A program made the translations under genes and the position numbers. Below, piece after piece: positions 8,209 to 17,356 of a DNA stretch of 56,062 bases (positions are counted from its first letter, which is position 1; every line of letters begins with the position of its first letter). The notes beneath the pieces were generated by a model, which did not search any database, had not been told where the DNA came from, and was given only the letters and a program-made list of their open reading frames with translations. This stretch comes from an uncultured Eubacteriales bacterium (GTDB taxonomy: Bacteria > Bacillota > Clostridia > Christensenellales > Aristaeellaceae), in assembly GCA_902777335.1 (NCBI GenBank), contig CACYTF010000014.1, positions 1 through 56,062 of the forward strand, given 5' to 3'.

Positions 8209-9168
8209 TTATTTCCTTGCTATCGTCTTCTCCGCCTCGCTGACCACGTGCTCACTGGTCAGGCCGAAGCGCTCGGCCAGGTAGTCGGCGGGGCCGACCT
8301 CGCCGAAGGACTCCTCGACGGCCACGCGGCCGACGGGGGTCGGGCAGTTGGCGGCCAGGCAGTCGGCGACGGCGCTGTACAGGCCGCCCACGGCGTTGTG
8401 GTTCTCGCACACGACCACCGCGCCGGTCTTCTTCGCCCACTCGATCACCAGGGCCTCGTCCAGGGGCTTGATGGTGAACATGTCGATCACGGTGGCGCTG
8501 ACGCCCTTCTCGGCCAGCGCGTCGGCGGCCTTCATGGTGCAGCCCAGCGTGTAGCCGGCGGAGATCAGGGTGATGTCCTTGCCCTCGCGCAGCACCACGC
8601 CCTTGCCGATCTCAAAGTCGGAGCCGGCCTCGTACATCAGCGTGTTGGCCTTGCGGTTCACGCGCAGGTACTTCACGCCCTTGCGCGCCACCAGCTTCGG
8701 GAACACGTTCTCCAGCTGGGCGGCGTCGGCCACGTCGATCACGGTGGCGCCGGGGATGGCGCGGTACAGGGCCACGTCCTCAAAGGGCATGTGGGTGCCG
8801 CCGTTCATGGCCGCGCACACGCCGGGGTCGGTGCCGATCATGGTGATGTTGTTCTTGGAATAGCCGCCGGACAGGAAGACCTGGTCGTAGCAGCGGCGGG
8901 AGGCGAAGGTGCCGAAGGAGTGGCAGATCGGGTTGAAGCCCGCGATCGCCAGGCCCGCGGCGATGCCGGCCATGTTGGCCTCGGCGATGCCGCAGTTGAT
9001 GGCGCGGTCCGGATGGGCCTTGCCGTACTTGGCGGTGCCCAGGCAGCTCATCAGGTCGGCGTCCAGGTAGATCAGGTTCTCGTCCTCGTCCAGCATCTTC
9101 GGAAGCATCACGGAAAAGACGTCCTTGAAGGCCCGGGTATCGGGGCTGCCGTTATAGATCACTTTCAT
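8209..9168 (-). CDS. tktB: Transketolase, C-terminal subunit
   Basis: 319 residues covering the pyrimidine-binding and C-terminal domains of transketolase. Visible are NCGIAEANMAGIAAGLA (the conserved Glu that activates thiamine diphosphate lies in GIAEAN), HSFGTFASRR in place of TFxxFSDY, and a C-terminal VVCENHNAVGG region. It must pair with the N-terminal subunit encoded just upstream; the two genes are one base apart. Transfers two-carbon ketol units between sugar phosphates. In this operon it may process the ketose made from the imported polyol. Confidence 0.92.
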   Translation of the reverse strand: MKVIYNGSPDTRAFKDVFSVMLPKMLDEDENLIYLDADLMSCLGTAKYGKAHPDRAINCGIAEANMAGIAAGLAIAGFNPICHSFGTFASRRCYDQVFLSGGYSKNNITMIGTDPGVCAAMNGGTHMPFEDVALYRAIPGATVIDVADAAQLENVFPKLVARKGVKYLRVNRKANTLMYEAGSDFEIGKGVVLREGKDITLISAGYTLGCTMKAADALAEKGVSATVIDMFTIKPLDEALVIEWAKKTGAVVVCENHNAVGGLYSAVADCLAANCPTPVGRVAVEESFGEVGPADYLAERFGLTSEHVVSEAEKTIARK

Positions 9169-9169
9169 T

Positions 9170-10015
9170 TCAGACGCCCTCCTTTTCCAGCGCTTCCAGG
9201 TCGGCCTTGACCGCGGCGATGAAGCTGTCCCAGGTCTCGGCGGGCACGGTCATCGAGTGGTTGGAGGCGGTCTCCTCCACGGCCTTCACGCCGCTGCCCT
9301 TGATGTTGTCCATCACGATGGCGATGGGCCTGTCGCCGGGCTGCTTCGTCAGCGCCTCGTACAGCGCCTCCACGTCGTTGCCCTTCACGCGCACCGCGTC
9401 AAAGCCGAAGGCCTCTAACTTCGCCCGCAGGTCGAACTGGGGCAGGATCTCCTCGGTGGGGCCGTCCAGCTGCTTTTTGTTCTCGTCGACGATCCACACC
9501 AGGTTCGTCAGCTTCTTGCCGGCGGTGAACATGGCGGCCTCCCAGCACTGGCCCTCGTCGATCTCGCCGTCGCCGACCACGAGGAAGGTGCGGCTGGGGC
9601 GGCCCTTCAGCTTGTCGCCCAGAGCGATGCCCACGGCCTGGGACGTGCCCTGGCCCAGGGAGCCGCAGGTGCAGTCCACGCCGGGGGTCTTGTTCCGGTC
9701 GCAGTGGCTGGGCAGATTGGTGCCGGGCCGGTTCAGGGTCTTCAGCTGGTCCATCGGGAAGAAGCCCTTCAGCGCCAGCGTGGCGTATACGGCGGGGCCG
9801 GCGTGGCCCTTGGAGCACACCAGCTTGTCGCGGTCGGGCCACTGGGGGTCGTCCACGCGGTAGTTCATCACCTTGCCGTACAGCACGGCCAGCAGGTCGC
9901 ACACGGACAGCGAGCCGCCGATGTGGCCGAAGCCGCGGGCCTTCAGTTCCTCCAGCAGCGCGATGCGGATTTCAAGCGCAAAGTGCTTCAGCGCATAGCT
10001 GTCTGCCTTATTCAT
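9170..10015 (-). CDS. tktA: Transketolase, N-terminal subunit
   Basis: 281 residues, the pyrophosphate-binding half. Motifs: GHIGGSLSVCDLLAVLYG near residue 30, DKLVCSKGHAGPAVYATLA, GSLGQGTSQAVGIALG, and the thiamine diphosphate/Mg motif VGDGEIDEGQCWEAAMF followed by IVDENKKQLDG. Split transketolases of this kind are common in anaerobic Firmicutes and archaea. Its stop is one base from the ATG of the partner subunit, so the halves are made together. It lies 22 bases after iolG. Confidence 0.93.
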   Translation of the reverse strand: MNKADSYALKHFALEIRIALLEELKARGFGHIGGSLSVCDLLAVLYGKVMNYRVDDPQWPDRDKLVCSKGHAGPAVYATLALKGFFPMDQLKTLNRPGTNLPSHCDRNKTPGVDCTCGSLGQGTSQAVGIALGDKLKGRPSRTFLVVGDGEIDEGQCWEAAMFTAGKKLTNLVWIVDENKKQLDGPTEEILPQFDLRAKLEAFGFDAVRVKGNDVEALYEALTKQPGDRPIAIVMDNIKGSGVKAVEETASNHSMTVPAETWDSFIAAVKADLEALEKEGV

Positions 10016-10036
10016 ATGACATTCCCCCTGTTCGGT

Positions 10037-11050
10037 TTATTTCATGACCTTCACCGGCACGCCGCCCTTTTCGCAGCTCTCCTTGGCCGCGATGGCGATC
10101 AGCACGGGCTGCAGGCCGTCGAAGGCGCCCACGGCGGTGTCGGTGTCGTTCAGGCAGGCCTCCACGAAGCCGCACTCCTCGGCGATGAACGCGTCGTTGT
10201 AGCGCTCCAGGAAGAACCACAGGGGCTTCTCCTTGGTGACGGCGTCGGCGGTGTACAGCGTGGTGTTGTTGGGCGTCTCGTTGTCGGCGGTGATGCAGCC
10301 CTTGCTGCCGAACACCTCGATGCGCTGATCGTAGCCGTACACGGCCTGGCGGCTGTTGTCGATGACGCCCAGCGCGCCGTTGGCGAACTTCAGCGTGATG
10401 ATGCAGGTGTCCACGTCGCCGGCCTGGCCGATCTCCGGGTTCACCAGGCACGCGCCGAAGGCGGAGACCTCTTCGACCTCGCTGCCGGACAGGTAGCGCA
10501 CCATGTCAAAGTCGTGGATGGTCATGTCCACGAAGATGCCGCCGGACACCTTCACGTAGCTCAGCGGCGGCGCCTCGGGGTCGCGGCTGGTGACCTTCAC
10601 GATCTGCACGTCGCCGATACCGCCGGCCTGCACCACGTCGCGCACGTGCTTGAAGTTGCGGTCAAAGCGGCGGTTGAAGCCCACCTGATACTTGACGCCG
10701 GCCTTCTTGACCTCCTCCAGCACGGGGCGGATCTTGTCCAGGTCGTGGTCGATGGGCTTTTCGCAGAAGATGTGCTTGCCGGCCTTCGCCGCCTCGATGG
10801 AGATCGGCGAATGGGTGTCGGTAGAGGAGCAGATGAACACCGCGTCGATGCTCTTGTCCTCCAGGATCTTGTGATAGTCGTTGTAGTAGGCCGGTACGCC
10901 CAGCTTCTCCGCCAGCTCCTTGGCGGCGGGCTCGTACACGTCGGAGATCGCGGCCAACTCGGCGCCGGGCACGCGGGTGGCCAGGTTGTTGGCGTGCAGC
11001 TTGCCGATGCGGCCCGCGCCGATCACGCCGATGCGCAGTTTCTTGCTCAT
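10037..11050 (-). CDS. iolG: myo-Inositol 2-dehydrogenase (Gfo/Idh/MocA family)
   Basis: About 337 residues. Oxidises myo-inositol (or related inositols/sugars) with NAD to 2-keto-inositol. N-terminal Rossmann motif GVIGAGRIGKLHANNLA, then FICSSTDTHSPI, the EKPI cofactor-binding signature (FCEKPIDHD), and the catalytic Lys-His-Asp region with GGIFVDMTIHDFDMVRYL. The ATG at 11050 is chosen because AGGGAGGA sits just upstream; the longer GTG start overlaps iolB. Neighbouring iolB and iolE support inositol chemistry, although this family has several polyol substrates. Confidence 0.9.
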   Translation of the reverse strand: MSKKLRIGVIGAGRIGKLHANNLATRVPGAELAAISDVYEPAAKELAEKLGVPAYYNDYHKILEDKSIDAVFICSSTDTHSPISIEAAKAGKHIFCEKPIDHDLDKIRPVLEEVKKAGVKYQVGFNRRFDRNFKHVRDVVQAGGIGDVQIVKVTSRDPEAPPLSYVKVSGGIFVDMTIHDFDMVRYLSGSEVEEVSAFGACLVNPEIGQAGDVDTCIITLKFANGALGVIDNSRQAVYGYDQRIEVFGSKGCITADNETPNNTTLYTADAVTKEKPLWFFLERYNDAFIAEECGFVEACLNDTDTAVGAFDGLQPVLIAIAAKESCEKGGVPVKVMK

Positions 11051-11066
11051 TTGAAATTCCTCCCTT

Positions 11067-11861
11067 TTATTCACTCTTGAATATGTGTTCGTTCGCGTCC
11101 GCCTTCCAGAGCCACTCGTGCTCCGGGTCGTCGATGCGGGTCTTGCGCCAGGGGTCGCCGGGCAGGTGACGGATGCCCCACATGTAGCACATGGCGTAGC
11201 CGGGGGCCGCGCCCTGGGAGTGGAACGAGTGGTTGATCACCAGGCACCCGTTGTGCCCGGTCTGGTAGATCTGGCCGTTGGCAAAGCCCGCGCCGAAGCC
11301 GTGGGGGTAGTCGAAGCGGTAGAAGTAGACCTCCGGCTGGGGGTGGTGGTGCGGCGGATAGCTGGACCACTTGCCCGGGTAGTTGAGCACCTCGCCCAGC
11401 ACCATGTTGCTGTAGGGCGCGCTCTCGTAGTCGAAGAAGGTCTGGATCTCGCGCTGCATGCAGCCCATCAGTTCACCGTTGGACCCGGCGTGCTGCACCA
11501 TGATGTCCTCCGGCCCGTACAGCCGGGCGGGGAACTCGCGCTCGTTGTCGGTCAGCTGCACGTACAGCTCGGCGTGTTCCAGGGCCTTCACGGTCACCTT
11601 GGTGCCCCGGCACACGTGCAGGCACCAGGCGGCGTAGTGGAAGGTGTCGGGGCGCTCGGCCTCGGCGCAGGCGTCGCCGTAGCAGAACCGCACCTTGCCG
11701 ATCAAAAGGTCCAGCGCCAGCTCCTTTTCGGGCTCGTCGAAGTCATAGGTGTCGCCCGGCTCCAGCACCAGCAGCCCCACGTCCATGTAAGTGGCGCAGT
11801 CGTTCTGCCCCATCACCAGGTAAGGGTTGTACCCCCGTACAACTTGTTTTTGAATATACAT
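11067..11861 (-). CDS. iolB: 5-Deoxy-glucuronate isomerase
   Basis: About 264 residues, bicupin fold. IolB converts 5-deoxy-D-glucuronate to 2-deoxy-5-keto-D-gluconate. The metal-binding cupin motif is clear in KWSSYPPHHHPQPEVYFYRF, with a second conserved block INHSFHSQGAAPGYAMCYMW. ATG at 11861 is 9 bases after GGAGG; a TTG three codons earlier overlaps that site. Its substrate normally comes from IolD, which is missing from this operon, so either iolD is elsewhere or the enzyme has another uronate substrate. Confidence 0.92.
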   Translation of the reverse strand: MYIQKQVVRGYNPYLVMGQNDCATYMDVGLLVLEPGDTYDFDEPEKELALDLLIGKVRFCYGDACAEAERPDTFHYAAWCLHVCRGTKVTVKALEHAELYVQLTDNEREFPARLYGPEDIMVQHAGSNGELMGCMQREIQTFFDYESAPYSNMVLGEVLNYPGKWSSYPPHHHPQPEVYFYRFDYPHGFGAGFANGQIYQTGHNGCLVINHSFHSQGAAPGYAMCYMWGIRHLPGDPWRKTRIDDPEHEWLWKADANEHIFKSE

Positions 11862-11908
11862 CGGTATCAACCTCCGATAGAGAATCGGGAATGTCGTTGG
11901 GAGACCAT

Positions 11909-11946
11909 CTCCAATTCCTCATTCCTAATTCCTAATTCCTCATTCC
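11909..11946. repeat. 7-bp tandem array at the iolE stop
   Basis: Five heptads (ATTCCTC/ATTCCTA) that run directly into the stop codon of iolE at 11947, as in the arrays at 978 and 24390. Confidence 0.8.
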
Positions 11947-12852
11947 TCAAAGCCCCGTGTGCTCCCGGATGTACTTCCTGGCCTTGATGGCGTACTCCAG
12001 CGGATTGGCCTTGGCGGGGTCCTGCTCGGCCTCCACCAGCAGCCAGCCCTCGTACTTCGCGTCGCTGAGCAGCTTCAGGATGGGGTCGTAGTCCACGCAG
12101 CCGTCGCCGGGCACGGTGAAGGCGCCGTTGCGCACGGCCTGGAGGAAGCTCCAGCCCTCGGGCTTCACGCGGGCGACCACGTCGGCGCGCATGTCCTTCA
12201 GGTGCACATGTCCCACGCGGTCCACGTACTTCTTCAGCACGGTCAGCGGGTCCTCGCCGGCGAAGGTGAAGTGGCCGGTGTCATAGCACAGGAACACCAG
12301 GTCCGGGTCGGTATTGGCCAGCATCCGGTCGGTCTCCTCGGCGGTCTGCACCACGGTGCCCATGTGGTGGTGGAAGCACAGCTTGAAGCCGCGGTCCTTC
12401 GCGATCTTGCCCAGGCGGTTCAGGCCCTTGCAGAAGCGGTCCCACTCCTCGTCGTTCATCACGTGCTTCCTGTCGGCCAGCACCGGGGTGTCCACCTGGC
12501 CCTGGATCGAATAGCTCTGCTCGGACACGTTGATGCGGTTCGCGCCCACGGCGGCCAGGAAGTCCAGCTCCTTGGCAAAGTCGGCCTCCACCTGCTCGAT
12601 GGGCTGGGTCAGTATGAACGAGGAGAACCAGCGGGAGGCGATGCGCATGCCGCGCAGGTCCAGCTCCCACTTCAGTTCCTTCGGGTCGGAGGGATACTTG
12701 TTGCCGATCTCGCAGCCCGTGAACCCGGCCAGCGCCATCTCGCTGACGGTCTGGCGGAAGGTGTTCTCCGCGCCCAGCTCGGGCATGTCGTCGTTGCACC
12801 AGCCGATGGGGGCGATGCCCAGAAAGACCTTGGTGGAATCAAACATAGACAT
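11947..12852 (-). CDS. iolE: myo-Inosose-2 dehydratase (IolE-type TIM barrel)
   Basis: 301 residues, xylose-isomerase-like TIM barrel. IolE removes water from 2-keto-myo-inositol. Visible family features are the opening GIAPIGWCNDDMPELG, GFTGCEIGNKYP, and metal-binding residues in CFHHHMGTVVQT, CYDTGHFTFAG and VHLKDMR, then a C-terminal LLVEAEQDP. The start is preceded by AAAGGAG. It lies 73 bases after the permease gene and 85 bases before iolB. A related sugar epimerase cannot be excluded, but the WCNDD opening favours IolE. Confidence 0.9.
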   Translation of the reverse strand: MSMFDSTKVFLGIAPIGWCNDDMPELGAENTFRQTVSEMALAGFTGCEIGNKYPSDPKELKWELDLRGMRIASRWFSSFILTQPIEQVEADFAKELDFLAAVGANRINVSEQSYSIQGQVDTPVLADRKHVMNDEEWDRFCKGLNRLGKIAKDRGFKLCFHHHMGTVVQTAEETDRMLANTDPDLVFLCYDTGHFTFAGEDPLTVLKKYVDRVGHVHLKDMRADVVARVKPEGWSFLQAVRNGAFTVPGDGCVDYDPILKLLSDAKYEGWLLVEAEQDPAKANPLEYAIKARKYIREHTGL

Positions 12853-12925
12853 TTTGAATCGACTCCTTTACTGTGTTTTCAGGCCGGCGCGCCCCGACGG
12901 ATCGCCGGAGCGCGAAGCCTGCGGA

Positions 12926-13936
12926 TTACTTGGTGACGGCCGCCATCTTGCGCGCCTTGGCCTCGGCCTTGCCGCGGAACACGTCCAGCGTCACGGCCAG
13001 GATGATGACCGAGCCGATGACGATGTACTGGATGTCGTTGCCCGCGCCGAACAGGTTCAGGCCGTCGCGGATGGTGGCGATCAGCAGCGCGCCGATCATG
13101 CTGCCCCAGATGGTGCCCTTGCCGCCGCGGAAGGACGCGCCGCCGATGATGCACGCCGCGATGGCGTCGGTATCAAAGTTGGCGGCGGAGGCCGTGTTGG
13201 CGGAGTTCAGGCGGCCCGCCAGCACCACGCCCGCGACGCCGCACATGAAGCCGGAGATCGTGTACACGATGGTCAGCACGTCCTTACTGCGAATGCCGGA
13301 CATGCGCGCCGCCTCCGGGTTGCCGCCCACGCAGTAGATCTGGCGGCCCAGCGCGGTGTGGTTCAGGAACACGTGGAAGATGAAGTAGACGATGATGACC
13401 AGTATGAAGCTCACCGGGAAGCCGAAGGAGAACAGCGTGGCCTTGCCGATCCACAGCACCGGGTCGATGCCCTTGTTGTTGAAGCCGATGGTCTGGCTGT
13501 TGGTGATCAGAAGCGCCATGCCCCACAGCACGAACTTCATGCCCAGCGTGGACACGTAGGGGTGCGGCAGGTCCAGCCGCGTGTACAGCGTGCCGTTCAT
13601 GAAGCCGCAGAACGTGCACAGCGCGATGGCGGCCACGATCAGCAGCACCGGGTTGGTGATGCCGTTCTGCATCATGACGCCGATCAGGCAGGTGGACAGT
13701 ATGGCGTTGTAGCCCACGGACAGGTCGATGCCGGCGGTGATCAGCGTCAGCAGCATGCCGGCGGCGATCAGGCAGTTGATGCTCGTCTGCTTCAGTATAT
13801 TCATCATGTTGGCGATGCTCAGGAACTTGCCCGGCAGCGCGATGGTGAATATGATAAACAGCAACGCCAGCACCATCAGCGGACCCAGTTTCCACAACAG
13901 GTCGCTTATGCCGGCCTTCTTCTTGGTATCGTTCAT
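12926..13936 (-). CDS. Ribose/inositol-type ABC transporter permease
   Basis: 336 residues with about ten hydrophobic segments, the RbsC/BPD_transp_2 pattern. The family mark IDLSVGYNAILSTCLIG lies near residue 70 and the cytoplasmic coupling loop GGNPEAARMSGI near residue 215. It forms the membrane channel with the ATPase encoded upstream; the two genes overlap by 4 bases (ATGA). Operon neighbours suggest inositol or a related polyol as substrate. Confidence 0.92.
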   Translation of the reverse strand: MNDTKKKAGISDLLWKLGPLMVLALLFIIFTIALPGKFLSIANMMNILKQTSINCLIAAGMLLTLITAGIDLSVGYNAILSTCLIGVMMQNGITNPVLLIVAAIALCTFCGFMNGTLYTRLDLPHPYVSTLGMKFVLWGMALLITNSQTIGFNNKGIDPVLWIGKATLFSFGFPVSFILVIIVYFIFHVFLNHTALGRQIYCVGGNPEAARMSGIRSKDVLTIVYTISGFMCGVAGVVLAGRLNSANTASAANFDTDAIAACIIGGASFRGGKGTIWGSMIGALLIATIRDGLNLFGAGNDIQYIVIGSVIILAVTLDVFRGKAEAKARKMAAVTK

Positions 13937-15438
13937 GCGATCTTACCTCCCCATGCCGCTTTCATTATGTCTTCCTGGTTGAAGTGCGCGCTGTCGCGGT
14001 CGATCTCGGCCATGACCTCGCCCTCGCGCATGACCACCACCCGGTCCGCCATGCCCAACACCTCGGGCAGCTCCGAGGACACCATGATCACGCACTTGCC
14101 CTGCTTCACCAGGTCGTTCATCACGTTGTAGACCTCCACCTTCGCGCCGACGTCGATGCCGCGGGTGGGCTCGTCGAAGATGTAGATGTCGGCGTCGCAG
14201 TTGATCCACTTGCCGATGACCACCTTCTGCTGGTTGCCGCCGGACAGCTGGGAGACCACCTCTTCGGCGGTGGGCGTCTTGATGCGCAGCTCCTTGATGC
14301 GCTGCTGGCTGTTCCTCTCAATTTCGCCGTTGTCCAGCAAAAAGCCCTTCTTGAAGCGCCGCATGTTGGCCAGTATGATGTTGGTCTTCACGCTCAGCGA
14401 CAGCACCAGGCCCTGGCCCTTTCTGTCCTCGGTCAAGAAGGCGATGCCGGCGCGGATGGCCTGGCCGGGGTTTTTGAAGTTCATCTTCTTGCCCTTGACG
14501 TACACCTCGCCGCCGTCCAGCGGATCCGCGCCGAACAGCGCGCGCATGGTCTCGGTGCGGCCGGCGCCCACCAGGCCCGCGAAGGCCAGTATCTCGCCGC
14601 CGTAGGCCTTGAAGCTCACGTCCTTCAGCACGCCCAGCTCCTTCAGGTGCCGGCACTCCAGCATGCACTCGCCCTTCTTGCCGAACTCCTTGGGGAACTG
14701 GTTCTCCAGCGACCGGCCCACCATGGCCTGGATCAGGCTGTCGTTGTTCCAATCCGCGATGTCGCGGGTGTCGATGTGCTCGCCGTCGCGCATGACCGTC
14801 ACGCGGTCGCACAGCTCGAACAGCTCCTCTAACTTGTGGGACACGAACAGTATCGCGATGCCCTGGCTCTTCAGCTTGCGCACGGTGGTCATCAGCTGCT
14901 TGACCTCCTGCTCGCCCAGGGAAGACGTGGGCTCGTCCATGATCAGCAGCTTGGCCTTCAGCGACACGGCCTTGGCGATCTCCACCATCTGCTGCAGGCC
15001 CATGCCCAGCTTGCCGCACTCGATGTGGGTGTCCACCTCGGGGTGGCCCAGCGTGGTCAGCGCCTCGTGGGCCTCCTTGTGCATCCTCGGATAGTCCAGC
15101 AGACCGTTGGGCTTGTGCTCGTTGCGGCCCATGAACACGTTGTCCACCACGGGCAGCATCGGCACGATGTTCAGTTCCTGATAGACGCAGGCGATGCCGG
15201 CCTCGCGGGCCTGCACCGGGTTGGCAAAGGAAACCTTTTGCCCGTCCACGTAGATCTCGCCCTCCTCGGGGATGTATACGCCCGTCAGCACCTTGATCAG
15301 CGTGGACTTGCCCGCGCCGTTCTCGCCGATCAGGCCGTGGATCTCGCCGGGCTTGATCTGGATGTGCATGTCGTGCATGGCGATGACGCCCGGAAAGCGC
15401 TTGGTGACATGCTTCAGCTCCACCACATATTCCGCCAC
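13933..15438 (-). CDS. Sugar ABC transporter ATPase (RbsA/MglA family, two cassettes)
   Basis: 501 residues, two fused nucleotide-binding domains. First cassette: Walker A GENGAGKSTLIK and Walker B LLIMDEPTSSLGE. The second has a degenerate Walker A (GLVGAGRTE) but a complete signature QLSGGNQQKVVIGKW and IYIFDEPTRGIDVG, as usual for RbsA/MglA. The start is GTG, after AAGGAG. Separated from the binding-protein gene by a hairpin terminator/attenuator at 15470-15511. Confidence 0.93.
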   Translation of the reverse strand: MAEYVVELKHVTKRFPGVIAMHDMHIQIKPGEIHGLIGENGAGKSTLIKVLTGVYIPEEGEIYVDGQKVSFANPVQAREAGIACVYQELNIVPMLPVVDNVFMGRNEHKPNGLLDYPRMHKEAHEALTTLGHPEVDTHIECGKLGMGLQQMVEIAKAVSLKAKLLIMDEPTSSLGEQEVKQLMTTVRKLKSQGIAILFVSHKLEELFELCDRVTVMRDGEHIDTRDIADWNNDSLIQAMVGRSLENQFPKEFGKKGECMLECRHLKELGVLKDVSFKAYGGEILAFAGLVGAGRTETMRALFGADPLDGGEVYVKGKKMNFKNPGQAIRAGIAFLTEDRKGQGLVLSLSVKTNIILANMRRFKKGFLLDNGEIERNSQQRIKELRIKTPTAEEVVSQLSGGNQQKVVIGKWINCDADIYIFDEPTRGIDVGAKVEVYNVMNDLVKQGKCVIMVSSELPEVLGMADRVVVMREGEVMAEIDRDSAHFNQEDIMKAAWGGKIA

Positions 15439-15469
15439 TGGTCGATCACGCTCCTTCTCTCGGTTTTTG

Positions 15470-15511
15470 AAAAAACCGGACGATCCAGGGCTTGACCAAG
15501 GATCGTCCGGT
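15470..15511 (-). terminator. Attenuating terminator between binding protein and ATPase genes
   Basis: On the minus strand a 12-bp perfect stem (ACCGGACGATCC/GGATCGTCCGGT) is followed by six T. Such leaky terminators after the binding-protein gene let the cell make more binding protein than importer. Confidence 0.8.
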
Positions 15512-15575
15512 GGATGATTGCGGCTCAGTCAGGCTGTCTCAGCGCGGGAGCCGCCGGTCGCCGGAGCGAGGTCGA

Positions 15576-16487
15576 TTACTGCAGGTGCTCGGCCACGTTG
15601 TCGGCGTCGATCACGACGGTGGGAACGGAGACGACCTTCTCGACGGTCTCGCCCTTCAGGGCGGCGACGGCGGTCATCACGGACAGGTAGCCCATCTCGG
15701 CGGGCTGCTGTGCGATGGTGGCCTTCAGCTCGCCGGCGGCGATGGACTCCAGCGCGGAGGTGTTGCCGTCAAAGCCGATCACGGCGATGCCTTCCTTGCC
15801 GGCTTCCTTGATGGCTTCCAGGGCGCCCAGCGCGGAGTCGTCGTTGTGGCACAGCACCAGGTTGATGTCGGGGTTGGAGATCAGCTGGGCTTCCATGACG
15901 TTCTTGGAGTCGGCGGTGTTGTTGTTGCCGCTCATCTCAGCAACGGGGGTCAGGCCGGCCTCTTCCAGGGCCTTCTCGTAGCCGGACTTGCGCAGGTTGG
16001 AGGTGTTGTCGCCCTCCTGGCCGTAGATGATCAGGGCCTTGGTGTCGGCGCCGTTCAGAGCCGCGCCGTACACGCCGCCGCCGTAGGCCGCCTCGTCGTT
16101 GGAGGTGCCCACGAAGGCGGTCTGGTTCTCAAAGGTGTTGGTGGTGTCGCAGAACACCACGATGCCCTGATAGCCGGTGCTCTCCAGCACGCCCACCACG
16201 GCGTCGTTGTCGTCGGGCGCGATGATGATGGCGTCGGGGTTGCCGGTCAGCTGGGTCTCGATCTGGTTGACCTGGCCCTGGATGTCGGACTCGGCGGGCG
16301 GGCCCTGCACGTCGATGGTCAGCCCCAACTCTTCGGCGGCCTTGTCGATGCCGCTCTTAACGGTCTGCCAGTACTCGCTGGACAGGGTCTTCAGGTTCAC
16401 GACGATGGTGAAGTCCTCCGCCATCGCGGGAACGGCCATCATGGCCAGGAGCATCAGGACCAGAACCACAGACAGGATCTTCTTCAT
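15576..16487 (-). CDS. Periplasmic-type sugar-binding protein (RbsB family)
   Basis: 303 residues. Captures a sugar or polyol for the importer encoded next. Signal peptide with hydrophobic core VVLVLMLLAMMAVPAMA, cleaved after AMA by signal peptidase I. The mature part has the peripls_BP_4 fold: GIDKAAEELGLTIDVQGP, DAIIIAPDDNDAV, VFCDTTN, GFDGNTSALESI. There is no lipobox cysteine, which is unusual for a Firmicutes binding protein. First gene of the operon; GAGGAGGT precedes the ATG and a good promoter lies 80 bases upstream. Confidence 0.92.
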   Translation of the reverse strand: MKKILSVVLVLMLLAMMAVPAMAEDFTIVVNLKTLSSEYWQTVKSGIDKAAEELGLTIDVQGPPAESDIQGQVNQIETQLTGNPDAIIIAPDDNDAVVGVLESTGYQGIVVFCDTTNTFENQTAFVGTSNDEAAYGGGVYGAALNGADTKALIIYGQEGDNTSNLRKSGYEKALEEAGLTPVAEMSGNNNTADSKNVMEAQLISNPDINLVLCHNDDSALGALEAIKEAGKEGIAVIGFDGNTSALESIAAGELKATIAQQPAEMGYLSVMTAVAALKGETVEKVVSVPTVVIDADNVAEHLQ

Positions 16488-16566
16488 GGATACTTACCTC
16501 CTCAAATTGTTTTGCATCTCGCCGATGCGCGCTTTGGAAGCACAATCTTTCGCTCCCATCAATCTG

Positions 16567-16595
16567 ATAATAACACATGCCCACAACCTTGTCAA
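16567..16595 (-). promoter_or_regulatory. Promoter of the importer/inositol operon
   Basis: Minus strand TTGACA (16595-16590), 17-bp spacer, TATTAT (16572-16567). Long leader of about 75 bases before the binding-protein ATG. No clear regulator palindrome was identified. Confidence 0.75.
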
Positions 16596-16693
16596 TACTT
16601 TATACAATATTATTTGAGTTTTTGGCAAGTGATTGGCACCTTTAACGCGCTTTTCACCACTTTCTGGGTAAGTTTTGTTAACGAGAGGGGGGA

Positions 16694-17300
16694 GGCAATA
16701 GAGAGTAGGCAATAGGCAGTAGGCAATAGGCAGTAGGCAATAGGCAATAGGGGATGCTGGCGGCCGGCTCGGGAGGGTACAGGGAACAGGGTACAGGGAA
16801 CAGGGTACAGGGAACAGGAATAGCCCGGGAAACGCTGTGAGTCACTCGGGGACAGGTTCCTATTGACTCATTCGGTTGTGCGCAATTGGATGACAATGGG
16901 GACGGTTCTCACTGTCATCTTTTGAGTTGAAAAGATGACAACGAGAACCGTCCCCACTGTCATCTGGCATCCTTCTGCTCCTAACTCCTCACTCCCCCAG
17001 GCGGGCGCCGCATCGGCGCCCCTACTGACAACTCCGCTCTTCACTCTCCGCTCTTCACTCTCCGCTCTTCACTCTCCGCTCTTCACTCTCCGCTCTTCAC
17101 TCTCCGCTCTTCACTCTCCACTCTTCACTCTCCACTCTTCACTCTCCACTCTCCACTCTTCACTCTCCACTCTTCACTCTTCACTCTCCACTCTTCACTC
17201 TCCCAAAAAACCGCCCGGTTTTTTCGCAAACCGAAAAAAGCCAAGACAAAGACTATGACAAAGACTATGACAAAAACTAAGACGAAGACAAAGACGAGGG
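16694..17300. repeat. Cluster of 7-bp tandem arrays and a double hairpin in a 900-bp gene-free region
   Basis: Three arrays share a 7-base period but differ in sequence: GGCAATA/GGCAGTA (16694-16751), GGGTACA/GGGAACA (16778-16822) and CTCTTCA/CTCTCCG or CTCTCCA (17037-17203, about 23 heptads). Between them lie a GGGGACAGG-core hairpin with TGAGTCA arms (16838-16876), a GGGGACGGTT double hairpin (16889-16964) and the 26-bp element at 17000-17025 also found at 4526. After 17235 comes a degenerate GACAAA/GACTAT hexamer tract. No gene is credible between 16488 and 17396. Confidence 0.85.
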
Positions 17301-17356
17301 CGAAGACGGCGGGTTTTCGCGCCCCCGGAAATTTGACGAAAATGACGAAGATTTTG

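Noticed and set aside
16935..17258. Plus-strand frame of 107 codons over the heptad array
   Set aside because: Made almost wholly of the CTCTTCA/CTCTCCG repeat; no ribosome binding site and no protein-like sequence.
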